The notes under the pieces were generated by a model. It saw only the letters and a program-made list of their open reading frames with translations, ran no database searches and had not been told where the DNA came from. DNA of 64,000 nt from Pholis gunnellus (lineage: Eukaryota; Chordata; Actinopteri; Perciformes; Pholidae): contig OU342821.1 in the NCBI GenBank assembly GCA_910591455.2, positions 5,374,501 to 5,438,500 of the forward strand, given 5' to 3'. A program made the translations under genes and the position numbers. Position 1 is the stretch's first letter, and the number at the start of each line of letters is the position of its first letter. Shown here one piece after another: positions 14,801-28,283 of this stretch.

Positions 14801-16084
14801 ACTTATGTCCACACAACATGGCGTCAAATGATCCAGCTATTGCTTCACAACACAGTTGTGTGTGTTTTGTGACCTTGGGTGTGATATTTCGGTGCCAGAT
14901 ATTGACGATTTTTCTTTTCTTTCTTTTTTTTATGCTCTTAAAAACCTACTGGGTGTTGTTTTTTTCAATCAATGTAATTCATCTTCTGTGTACAGTACAA
15001 AATACTGTATTATTTTCCATGCACCAGCGTTTTACTCCTCGCCTTTTTATTGCTGAACACACAACTCGCACAAATCAAATCAACTTTTATCGTCACACAT
15101 ATACACAACGCAACACACACAGTGAAGTTCAGCTTCTGCATTTAACCCATCCTAGTATTAGGAGCAGTGGGCAGCTCGAACTATACAGCGCCCGGGGAGC
15201 AGGATGGGGATCCAGTGCCTTGCTCAAGGGCACGTCATTATGCTCCCTACTTGGTCCATGTGGGGACTTATCCAATATATGATATAGCTGTGGTACACTG
15301 ACCTATTTTCATGTTACACATGCCGGTGTCCACATAGAATGGGTAGAATTCCCTGAAAAAATAAGCGTTGTTATGCTTTTTCAGTTCCACGAATCAAAGT
15401 CTTTTTTTATTTTCCCAAAATGAATCAAAATTAACCAGCTTTACCATTTGAGGGCTCCAGTCCTACACTGAATTTAGATTAGTGACATAGTTATATATAT
15501 ATATATGAATATATAATAGATATATATATTATTGTTTTTTTTCTGGTAAATATATTAAGCGATAAAGTGATACCCCTCTAAGCTGAAGAACACATTCATC
15601 TGACATATCACCACTATAAAGCTGTGATGGCTAACATTTAACAAAACAGTTTACACATTGGGCTGACAGCGTGGCAACATTAGCATTCATTTGGAGTTGA
15701 AAGTCAGTCTAATAGTCATTCTCCTTGTAGCTCTGGTTTGGTTTCTCCTAACAACACCTTTCCCTCTAGCTGCTAGATACATATCCCACTTTCTACGTTT
15801 CTAACTTTGTATGGCTGCCATTTGGAGGTGAAAGGGTTGTGCACAGTGGGTTTATCAGAGCTTGTTTGCTTGGAAACAAGGCTGGTGGGATCCCTGAGAA
15901 CAGATATACTGTGAAACCAAAGCTGCAATCTTCAAGAGGCTAAAGTGGGCTCCAATATTACAGCAGGAAGGTGCTGGCTGTTTGGTTGGACATGTCGTTT
16001 GTTTGCTGCAAATGGAAACTTAAAAAGAGATTGAGCCCTCAGGCAGCGGAGAACGAGCCTCCGGCTCCAGGCACACTGATGAAA

Positions 16085-16142
<58 letters not shown>

Positions 16143-16543
16143 GGACGGCCTTCTTTTAAACTCGACCAGATATGCCAACAAATCACTCTTTTAATCACTT
16201 TCATTCACTCAGCTTTGGCCAATGCTGTGAGAGAAACATCATTTTGGACCCTTTCAGTATATGTTCCTTATTAACCAAAAGTACTGACCCAGGTTTCTGC
16301 CTTGACACACAGTTTCCACCTACTTTTTAAAAGCCATATAATGATTCAATAAAACATGTACAATCAAAATATATTAATGATTATTATCTTTTTCATACCG
16401 TCATCTCCACTTTCCTGTGAACGTTCTTTTCAATTCAATTTATTTTGTATAGCCCACACATTTGCCTCAGAGGGCTTTACAATCTGTACACATACAACAT
16501 CCTCTGTCCCAGGACCCTCACATCAGTACGGGAAACCCCCCAA

Positions 16544-16585
<42 letters not shown>

Positions 16586-19500
16586 ATCATAGAACATTCG
16601 TGAGACATGTTTCACGTAGGGGGTGCGGCTGGGGGTGACACAGTATGTGTAAATCAACACCGATTTGAAAAAGATAATAATCAATAATATATGATGATTA
16701 TACACTTAAATGATTATGTGGCCTTTAAAAAATAGGTTGTATACTTTGCTGAACATTCATTCGTCTATATGAGCAATAAGAAAGCATACACATTTGAAAA
16801 TACTGCATGCGAACGTTCTCTCAACGTTCTGAAAACAACGACTCGTTGTCGTTCTGAAGACGTTCTGTAAACGTCCTGCGAACGTTCTGGCACTGGCCGC
16901 TTAGTCATTTCTGCTGCCTTGTGTGGAAACCAGGTAAACAACAGAGAACAAAGAACGTTCTGAAAACAGTGCCCCACAGCTGGTTACCAGGGCTCATCAT
17001 AGCATCTTTTCCAACTTTCTTTTAAGGCCATGCACTGATGAATAACGATCGAGCCTTAACACGTTGTACAAGTCCTTTAAGAAGAACATTGAGCAAGTCT
17101 ACGCTCACAGACTGCTGCTACACTTTCAATTTGTTCATCTTTACTTTTCTTTAACATTTCTCTCATTAATTTTCTCTTAAAAGTTCTATATATTTCTTTA
17201 ATCTTTCTACTTATTGCTGTCAGAAATATCTTACATCTCTCAAACTCTTAAACTGTTGTAATGATTCCCACATTCACAGCAGGAGCTTGAGCCTTTCTCA
17301 CTTCTGTCCTGATAACGTCACATATGAAGGGTGTCTCTTGGATCCTCGCTACGCTGCACAGTCCGCCTGCTGTCTTATAATTGATCGAGACCCCCATTAA
17401 TCTCAATCACTTTGTCGTCCTGGAGGGGCGGTAGCTGTCTCCCCTCGTGTGGATCAGGTCTTAATCAGGGGCTTGTTAGCCCAGAGCCATGCCAGGGTAG
17501 GAGCTTCACTACAGGGGGGCCGTAGTCAGAGGTCCGCCTGGGCTCCAGTGAAGATCCAGGGATCATCACTGGTGGATCTCTGTGGAGCAGAGGAAGATCA
17601 ACCGTTGAATGGGCAAAAATTCTACTTTTAAGAGGGACATTTTCATTTACTGTTGCCAGTTCCACCTCTGACCAACCGTTTGATACACTGATCATATTTT
17701 AGTCTCTATAAAGTGAAAAAGAAATTGAAAAAAGAGCCTCATATTTGTGATGTCTTCAGAATGCTGTTTTTTGACCAAGCAGCAGTTCATAACAACGATA
17801 TCAAAAACTGTCACAGAAGGCAAAGCAAACAGTCACATTTGAAAAAATGTAACCAGCAAATGTTTGGCATTTTTGCTTGAAAAATGCTGGTTCTTTTTTT
17901 TTTTTTATCATTACATGAATGAATCGACTAATTGTTGCTCTGATTCTGCACATAATTGGCACCTTACTTGTGTTCTCGCCCCCCTGTTACCTTCACCTTC
18001 TTGTAGTGGTAGATTTCAGAGCTGTGCTGGTATTGAGAGGACCTTTTTTTTAAAAGCAGCATATCACTTTAAATTGATTTCCACTTAATGGCATCACACA
18101 TCCAGACGTTGTGTGTGCTGCTGCAGGAGGACACAGTCATGGGCCCTTTTACTTTGACCTCTGGGGGAAGATTGAAAATCAAATCAAAAGGAAGAAGCGC
18201 TACTGGGCGCACAACGGGATGCTCCACATGTTTTTTGGAGGATTTTTCGCTTGCCGCTAGCACGGCTCTGAAAAACCACCAGTGAAGTGAGTCGTATGCA
18301 CGTGAAAGTTGAGCACAGAACTTGAAAGTGTATTGGAAAGAGCAGAAGTCAATGTGAAGTTGTAGTTTTATTTCTCCTGCTCCATCTGTGTGCTGTTCTA
18401 GTGTGCGTCACAGATTCATCAGAGGCTTGATTAGACTTCGGGGTGCCAGCTCTCTGCGCCACCTCAACATTCAGATTAAGAAACCGGAGTACCAATGCTA
18501 CTACAGCGGGGAAGAGGGGGGGGGGGGGGGGACACTCTACCAGCATTGCCAATGACCTACTTTGACTTAGTGAGTGAGAGCAGTGTGTGCCACATGCAGT
18601 GGGATCCTCCAGGCGGGATGACTTTGAACTCCCTCCCAGCTGAACCCAAAGATCTGTGTCAGCGTCAGCATTGTAATATCTAATGAACCACAGCTCTCAT
18701 ATCCTCACTGCTCGGAATTAAGAGATTTTTCTTCTTCTTTTTTCCCCCTCACACGCTGATAAGAGGAACTCTGCAAAGCAGCTGATATATAGCAGCGTCT
18801 TTCATTAGTGCTCTGTGATTACAGCTCATTGGCAGGAGGATGCCGCCTCTCCAAATATTGCCCTGGGATCAGAATCCAGTCATTACTTATTCATGGTATT
18901 CACGTGCAGTCCTAATCATATTTATTCACATATTCATTTATCTGCCCCCTATAGTGCCAAATGACTCTCGGGCTGACCTCTCAAATTGTGTTATTAATCG
19001 TAAAAAATGAATATGCGGTACATTGCCGAAAGGCACAAACCAGTTCACAGCTAATTGTGGACTCAAACAGCAACCTCCTTTTGTCCCTGTGTTTTTAGAT
19101 ATGTTTATATAATGTGTGTATACCCAACCTTTTTAAAAGAGCGTCATTAGTGCTCATTAAGCCTAATTTTTAACCACAAACAAGGCTTCGGAGGGGAGTT
19201 ATGAGCCCACGTGTTTCCTCTATTCGCAGAAAATATCGGAATCAAAATCTCAGCTGTGGATTTCTCTGAACAGGCATGAATGTTTCATCGTTTCATCGCT
19301 TGAGCATTCGTAAGACGTGTTGAGCTGCAGAAAGCCTTCTGGGAGTGAATCTAGTTAACAGCTTATAAATGAAAGACACTGTGGGCATGCAGTACTTGTC
19401 TTTTCAATACTTTTGATTGATAGACCAAATTTGGTCTTTACTTAGATTGCTTTTCAGCTTTTTTTTTTACTTACAGGGAAAGTAATGTGTCTGCTGTGAT

Positions 19501-22500
19501 AGAGAGGTATGCTATCCTGTAAACATTTTTTACAAAGAAAATGAATGTTGACCGAACTGTGATTTTGAGTCTCTTTTTGTAGCACAGTGTAAACAGTCTG
19601 CAGAAGCAGCCACGGTCAAACATGAATCTACGGTTATTTATATTGTTTGGTGAATGTCCCATGGAGGACGACGAGCTGTGACAGCGTATATTGTCTGACA
19701 GTCGTTTGTTGAATTGTGTCCTTCACCAGGTTGTTGATCTACGGTCAGTACTGCAGCCACATGGAGAACGCCCAGAAGACCCTGGATGAGCTAATAGCAA
19801 CACGAGAGGACGTCAAGATTAAAGTGGAGGTAATGACCTCCGTCACTCACCACAAACGGATGACAACTCAAGGATTTAGTGCATTTTTGTGAAAAGAATA
19901 CATCACAGTGCAGGCAGTAAACAATCAGGTTTTTTTTCAAACTGAATACAAAATGACGGAGCAGATGGGCTTCAGCCATCTGTCTGCTTATGGACCTGTG
20001 ATATGTGACCTTTTAAAGGGATCATTTGTAATTTTTTGAGGTGTTCTTGCGCCGGTTTGTCTGCGTTTATATGTGATAATAAGCTAAATATTTTTAGTTT
20101 GTGATATTTGGCATCATCTGGATAAATAAAGCACGGTGGAGATTTACTTTAATTGATTAATCAAGAAATAAACAAAAGACTGATCAATAGGGAAAATAGC
20201 CACAACGTGCACCCCTAGTAGTCATTTAGACATCATGTGGTAAATATACTATTACAACTATATATATAACAAAGTGTGGATTACTTTTCAGTGCTGTCAC
20301 TGTGCACAATGAGGTAAATGGAGATGTGGTTTAAAAACCACAGCAACCACGTTTCATTGGCAATTATGCAAATGTCTGCAATGAGATTCTATAGAATCGG
20401 ACATCTCTTACAAAATCATTACACATTAGTATGAAAGTCTCACTATTGAATAAATGATGACATTGAATAACTAATGAATTAAATAAATCCATAAATGTGG
20501 TCCAAATTTGCCAGGGTCATGCACAAACTGAGTTAAATTCAGAAGGGCAAATAATGTAATTTGCAAATATGCTGTCAGAGATGTTGAGTTCATAATATGT
20601 TGTTGTGCTGAACTCAACGGTATCCCATTCCCATTGGTGGGTTTATACTGTTCAGAGCAGGGGATTTGTAGCGACTGCCTTGGCGAGGTCGTGTTAAATG
20701 TACTCGAGTTCAGAGAACAAGTTGTATCACATAGTATGATTTGAATCTGGAAGACATACTGTCCAGTCCATTTCAGCTGCACGTCATTTTATTATATTTG
20801 TGCGCAACTATTATTCTCTGATCTTCTTTAGAATAACATGAAGTGATTAAAGAGGAAGGCTATTGCACTTAAGGCTTAAGGCTAATCAGCAGTTAGCACA
20901 GCGAGAAAAATATGGCTCTTGGAGCTGTCGACAAAAAACAATTGACGTGATTACAGACTGAGTGGTTGGCAGGGAGATACGCTATCTCAAAATACTAGAG
21001 CTTTGTAACCGGGTCAAACAGCTTCTCACTATCTTTTTATGCACAACGACCTTGTTTGTAAAGATGGATAGGCTGTCCCTTTACAGAAGCACCTACACAA
21101 ACCGGCTGTGAGGGAAACCTATAAGATGATGCTAACTAAAGACAGTGCGGAATTATTAATAGAAATGTGTGAAATTAATCAGAGGCATTTCCCAGTCAGC
21201 ATGCAGGGTAATTACGTCACAAATGGCTGGAACGACCGGAGCTTTTGTTTCCCCCGACGGAATAAACTTGCCTCCTTATTGCTAATGGAACGCCCCGAGA
21301 AAGTGCGGAAGCAATCGAAGCAATGCAACAAGACCCAATGAATAATTAAACAATGAATGAATGCTTGTTAGTAGGAAGTGTTCAATGTGGCATTATGCAA
21401 TGTGTTGTGTGCTAACCGCGCCGCTGCTCCTTTTCCGTGTTGTTCAACAGGAATGTACTTTGAAAGTGCAGGAAGGGAAGTTCAAGCTGCAGGATCTTCT
21501 GGTGGTTCCCATGCAGAGGGTGCTGAAGTATCACCTACTACTGAAGGTAGGAGGCATCACACGACCGCAACAGTCCATCTTTGAATGCCCTCCAGCTCTT
21601 TGATTCTACATGGAAGGTGTTGCAGTCAGCTTGGATTCACAGCGGTTACAGTGGCCCAGTTTTCCTGCGACAACAAAAGTATCAAAACGTTAAAAAAACT
21701 GCTTCTGCAGCAGTATCCAGTTGCCTCTTCATCATACTGTAGCTCCAGAGGTCAGTCAGAAGTAGCTTATCTAACAACTTATTGGTAAAGCAGTGATTGT
21801 CAATTTTCATCCAGGTTTTTAATAGACTGGCTACAATCATTTCGGGTTAAAGACAATTCATTTGCTTATTGGTTATTCATTTCCGTTAAATCTAGTCACA
21901 ATCAGTCCCTGAGCTGCAGGCCTCCTGTAGATACCACCATTGTGAGACTTGTATTTTCTTGAGGTTTTGCCACAGAGATGATTTCTGCTGTAACTTGGGC
22001 TGATGCTAAATAACTATCCTGCGTCTATTACCTGTCATTGAGCTTTGTCTGGCGACAGTTCTGTCATTACTTCATGTTCGTGTTCACTTCACTTCTTTGT
22101 ATTTTCATATCAAAATCCAACCATCTTTTCTTGCTGTAAAACAAAAGATGACGTGTGCATTCGTGATCTCATTTATAGATTTAAATCATTTTACAAGTTT
22201 TTATTGGACCGACAGCAGATTATTTGAAATCATTGCATCAGGTCAAGTGCTTGATTGATCAATCTCTTAATCAGTTGATTGATGGAAGATTCATTTAATT
22301 TGAACAAACTAATTATCCATTTTTATTTAATTAATCAAAATAATAATGCCAAACATTTGAAAGATTTCTGCTTGTCAAACTGTTCAGCCCATTTCCCAAT
22401 AAACAGAATTATTTTGGGTTTTAACTGTTGTTTAGGAGAAATAATAAGCTACTGGTAGCTATAATCATTAATTGCAGCCCTGCACTGGTGCCCTAATATG

Positions 22501-25500
22501 CTAATGTATTTAAGCACAATGTCTGACCGCTCACATCATAGCCAATAAATGTCTCCCTGGAGCTCTCCTCCTGGTGTGCTAAACTAGCTGGCCACTGTAA
22601 TATTCCCCATGATTAATTGACTTTGCATCTCAATTATGGATGAGCATATGAGTTTATGATGCGGTGCATAATGGACTGGGATGGAGGCGAGTGTTTGCTT
22701 CAGGTGACGGTGGGACTATACGCAGAGAGTGCTGCGAATTGTCTATTAGTTTGAATCAAACCCCTGCAGAAGTCTCAGCGAGGCGCTGAGGTCAAGTCAA
22801 CGGCACACTAATCCAATTAAACACACCCCATTTCACTGCTTCCAACAGCTTTGCAGTGAAACACCGCTGCATGCTGTGGCCTTGGGGCATTTCAGACTGA
22901 CAAGTCCTGTTTTTGTGTGCGCCGGTCCCAGTCATGCACGTCCCCGATTGGTGTTGTATAGATATCATCACAGTCGCGGTTCCCTATTTAGTACGGTGTG
23001 AATACACGGCTCTCTTCATCTTTTATGTACCATAGCTGCACTCTAAATAAAGTGAATTCAGCACAGAGGTAATTCTCCACAAGCAGGGTTTGCATACTTG
23101 CATTGTTTTTATGAACCCGTGTGATCATTCAAATCTTTCATCTAAAGCTTTATGGGCCGTCCAGCTGCGCGTTGTCAGTGGCCAGTTTCGCTTGTGCAAA
23201 AGTAACAGACCATGGTATTAAAAAAGATCTGTTGAGTCAGCAGGTCACTTAGATAAAAAAATGGAAGGTAATTAAGGTCAAATAGGGCCCAATAGCATTA
23301 CTTTCATCTTGGTGGTGGTGAGCCAGTGAGGGCTGCTATCCTTCTCGCTGCACTAATAACTCTTCCTGATTGTTCGGGGTGGCTGCACAGTGGGGGTTGA
23401 ACTGGGGGGGGGGGGGATAGTATCCTAAGTGTAGAAACATGGGAACCACAGTGCAGAGGAATGGAGCTTTTCCAAAGAAGACATTTCATTTGTCACAGCA
23501 GGGAAGGCACATGCAATGTATTGTAATTGTCCTTTAACTGTCACGACGAGTCAACCTGTGCCATTCCACAACAGGAAAAGGGGGAAAAAAAGCTACAAAT
23601 AAAACACTACGGTCATTTGTTTATTTATGTGTCATATATGATTTTTGGACACTGCTGATGAATCTGCCAACTGGTTGGACAGCTTGGCAACATATTTTAT
23701 GGTACTATATTAGATTTGATAAGATTTCTTAAATCACCCCCAATAAGCCAGTGGAGGCAAAAACACAGATCAAAAACGATGTAACATATTGCTTATTTAT
23801 TGACTTTGTGGAGGAAGACCACGATTTGCAGGGGACAACATGTTTATCTTGTTTATCATCAAGAACAGTCGGACCTGGAGGCTAGTTAGTGATTTCTCCA
23901 GCTTGGAGTGTTTAGGTGAAACTTATTCTCAGCCACATCAGTGCCCCCCCCCCCATAATCACAGCAAAGAGCAGCTATACTTTTCTTACAACAACCTTCT
24001 CTAATTACTATCGGATTTAATGTTTGCATCATACATTCCATTAATTGTCTTTCTGTGTGTTTTAGACAACACAATGACACTAATAATCTTCCTCCACAGG
24101 AACTTTTGACTCATTCAGCGGACCGACCAGAGAGACAACAACTCAAGGAGGCTCTGGAGGCTATGCAGGTAGGTCTGTTCATGGGTGAATTTGAAGAACT
24201 ATTACGTAATAACTCTGCAGCGCTCCGAGCCAAAGCTTTCATACAGCCCCTGTGTCTCAAAGGACTGTAAAGCTACACTGATATGACAGGTGTCAGAAAG
24301 AATGTTGGAAGAATGTTTTGCCTTGCTCTCTCTCTCTCTCAGGACCTGGCCATGTACATCAACGAAGTCAAGAGGGACAATGAGACTCTGAAGAAAATCA
24401 GCGAATTCCAAAGTTCAATAGAAAATCTTGTAAGTACTGTGAAGTCACTTCTTCTTCATGCAGAGGGATTTTTTTTCAAGATTATCTGACAAGTTTGAGG
24501 GCTTTGAAAACTTATTTTCCGAATTAGCTTCTTACCCCGGGTGATGGGTACCCGAGGAAGCATTTATCTGGCAATAAGTAGAATACTGGCTATATATTGG
24601 TCATATATTGGTTATGAGCCATTTCTGTATTGTATCTGCACTCTTTTCACTGATTTGAAGTGGGGAGGGGTTGCTTAAAGGTCAAATCTGGTATTTCCCT
24701 CGGCCGACATTAACAATACAAGAATCAAAATCAATTAGCAGTTGTTCAGGGAGACCCACTGTCAATCAAATTGAATCAATCCACACTATGCACACAGACC
24801 TGATTAGGCAATTCACCTGAGTTTTTCAGTGTTGAACTATTATGCGTTTAATAATGAGGATGTGTTTTTTAACTTCTTCTAACTTTGCTCATTTAGAAAC
24901 ACATTTTTTAATGGAATAGCTTGACAGGAACAAATAATGCTTGTTTGCCTCCTTGAAAAGAGTTGATGAGAAGAAGAATATCGCTCTTTTGCGGTTCTCT
25001 GCAAGCCAAATATCAAGCAGCTGGTTAGCACAAAGACTGGAAACGGCTTGAAAAAAGGTTTTAAAATCTCAAAGCACCTCTAAAGCATATAACTAAAACG
25101 TTTTATCTCATTTCAGTACAAAACCAGTACAAAAAAACATAAAGTTGCTGTGTTAATGAGTGTGCCGGACTATGTTTTTTGCCAGAAGCAGCAACCAGCT
25201 GAGTGTCTCTGTCTGGCATTTCGTTACCTTTTGGACAAATCCAGGATAGCCATGATTTCCCCATGCTTCCAGTTTTATGCTAAGCTAAGCTTAGCGTCTG
25301 CTGGCTGTAGCATCACATTTAACGGACAGATATGAGAGTTGGATCGGTTTCTCGTCCTTCACCAAAATGTCAACGATTGCTTAAATCCACAATCACTAAG
25401 ATTTCCCTAGACTGGATTAAAAAGAATCCTTCTCAATCATCACTTGTGACCCTATAGCAATGTGTGGCAGTGTCAGTATTTCTTTACATTTTGTTGTGTT

Positions 25501-26783
25501 CGGGGAGTTTCTTGGCTTCAGCCTCTCTAAAATATGAAGTGGCCAGTTGCCAGATCGCAAGCATCCATCCAAGAGGGAGCTGTGAACGTGGCGGACACAG
25601 CGCCTAAAAAGACGCAAAGGGAGAAGCGCCAAGGGGACAAAGCTGCTTCCAAAACGAGGCTGAATCTGGAGTTGGCTTTCACCCGCTGGCGAGCACCCGC
25701 ACCCTCAATGAGCCGGGCAGGAGGGGCCAACTTTGAATGTTTGCAAACAGAAACCACCAAATCCTGCTCGATGTGCCTTTATTGTTGTAGTAGAAGATCA
25801 GAAATCTGAAACCACATTCCCAGGTGCACCCTGCTTTTTTTCCTAGCATCAGTTAAATTAAACTCCATCACATAACCATTCAGTAAATAGGATAATATAA
25901 TACATTTTTTTTTTGTGTCATTTATAATCCAATGTTACGGCTTCTATTGTCTTTTTTGATGCTAGATTTGACATCTTTGCAGAAGTCATTTTTTATGTAT
26001 AAAAACTAATACACCGGCACTAATGTTATCACCAGGCTGGAATTCAAAGTTTGTCAGTGTGATTAGTCACCGAGCATCACAGAGCAGGAACCCATTCCTG
26101 ATAAAGCCCATATTTTCTCTCCTCTGCTTGGAACACTGGCATCATCTTGCTTCCACCTGTCATGATCCTCCAGTAACATAATGTCCCCAATACATCATTT
26201 AGTCCTGCAGAACATTAACAAAAGAAGTCAAAAGAAGTACTTTGCAGACTGAAGTTAATTTCCAAACGGCACTCTCTCATTTTATCAGTCACTGTGTTCA
26301 CCTTTCACTTCCACTCTGTTGTTTCCTACTGAGGTGAAAATTGTCACTGGGTTCATTGTGGCATCATGTGCCACAGATCCAGCAAACAACTTGAAATTAG
26401 GATAAAGAAGACGGAAAAGTAACCAAACAGCCACTGAATAGTTTCCCAGCTGTACCATTTATTACATATCTATTCGGATTCTCTCTGAAATGCAAGTGAA
26501 GCTGAATTATTCACGGTCTCTCATTACATTTAGAAGTTATAGTATGCAGTGGACTGACATTCTGTGTGTCCATTTGACCGAAGCAGCAGGTGAAACTGGA
26601 GGAGTACGGGAGGCCAAAGATCGACGGAGAGCTGAAAGTGTGCTCCATCGTCAACCGAACAAAACAGGACCGGTGAGTCCCGACGCTACACAACTACACA
26701 ACTACACAACTACACAAAATACATGAGAACCAAAGTAACCCAGTGCCAGCAATGACATATTCTCACAGCTGTGATAACAGTGA

Positions 26784-26826
<43 letters not shown>

Positions 26827-28226
26827 TTCAGGTATATATTCCTGTTTGATAAAGTGGTCATTGTCTGCAAGAGGAAAGGCTACAGCTATGAGCTCAAAGA
26901 GATTATTGAACTGCAGTCGTATAAAATGTCGGACGACCCGATGAACAACAGAGACATGAAGAAGGTGAGAAGCATCCTTTTTACTTTGCAATGACTCGGC
27001 GCAGAAGAATTTACAAAGGCGGGTGATGAAACATTCCCGAGTAATCATTACAAATGTTGCCCTTGAGCTGAACAACCTTGTTGATGGTAATTTCAGATAC
27101 GCAGCTTATGAGTAATGCATTGACGTGTCAGATTTTGCATTGCGCTTGCCCATGCTTGGAAAAAACATCCATGTAAATGCGATGAAGGTCATTTAGGATT
27201 CATGTATGTATCGTACTGCAGTGCATTGCGTCACAAGTCTAACATGCCTTTTTGTTTTAATTTTCAATCTGCATGTGTACGTCCATGTTTTGCATGTGTA
27301 ACTGGGTCTTTCTCTGGTGTCTTTCTTTTTGCATGCTTACCAGTCGAGTGGAAAAATGGTAAGCTCAAGTGACCCCTTTATTTAACTCATCTTCTCATAT
27401 TGGCCTGTGTTTTGGCTGTGGTGTTTTTTATTTTTCGGGTGGGGGGGGCTCTCCAGCTTTTGGTCGGATGCAACGCTAAAGCATGTGGAGCATCTTTTAG
27501 TTCTGAATTAAATGTGGACCATATGTACAGTATGCTTTTTTGCACATTATTCATTTGAAAGCACGCAGGAATCACAAGCTTCTGTCGCTGCCGTGCCCAT
27601 ATCTCTCTGCCATCTGTTCCTCACTCACGTTTTTGTCTCCAGTGGTCGTACGGTTTCTACCTGATCCACCTGCAGGGGAAGCAGGGCTTCCAGTTCTTTT
27701 GTAAAACTGAGGAGACAAAGAGGAAGTGGATGGAGCAGTTTGAAATGGCCATGTGAGTACGATTACATAGAAGGGTTTGTAACCTTCTATGGAAATACAT
27801 TGAGAAACCATCTCTAGATAGAATAACCAGATGGGAGTGTCTGTTTGTGGCTAATCCAGTAAATTAAACACCAGAATATCAAGCTTCTTCTTCATCACAA
27901 ACACAAACAAACTGTCTGTTCCAATCGATTCCTCTTATTTGTTATTTACCTCCAGGTCCAACATCAAGCCAGAGAGAGCCACGGCCAATCAGCATAACTT
28001 CCAAATGCACACATTTGATAAGAACACCAACTGTCGAGCCTGCAAGATGCTCTTGAGGTAACAACCCTGATATGTCCAGCGCTGATGTGCATAACAGCAC
28101 ATTCATATTCGACTATGAATGGATGAATGCGGGTTCATTCAGACTTTACAAAGCCTATTGTGTAAGCAACAATGCTCAGCCGTATAAGAGAGTTATTTTT
28201 CACTGTTACTTGTACAATCTGGGCTC

Positions 28227-28283
<57 letters not shown>

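Larger units (their letters stand above)
16319..16736. mobile_element. putative 418-bp element with about 75-bp terminal inverted repeats
   Basis: The left arm (16319-16395, starting cctactttttaaaagcca, ending attattatctttttca) and the right arm (16666-16736, starting tgaaaaagataataatca, ending ctttaaaaaatagg) are imperfect inverse copies of each other. Reading inward, both arms encode nearly the same peptide, MYNxxILxIIIFF, which shows the symmetry clearly. Between them lie a fish dispersed repeat (16429-16538), a C31 run and an A11 run. No target-site duplication is obvious and no transposase is present, so it would be non-autonomous or a fold-back element. Family unknown. Confidence 0.65.
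10342..19729 (+). other. vav2: vav2 9.4-kb intron within the DH-coding region
   Basis: The longest intron seen. No exon-like sequence is visible. It carries a G23 run, two LINE- or SINE-like dispersed repeats (13.7 and 15.1 kb), a CA microsatellite, an inverted-repeat element at 16.3-16.7 kb with a nested repeat, an AACGTTCTG minisatellite and one dispersed repeat at 17.7 kb. Confidence 0.8.

Noticed and set aside
25534..25809. 91-codon basic frame in a vav2 intron
   Set aside because: No splice sites consistent with the vav2 phase and no VAV sequence; frames are open on both strands because of local GC content.
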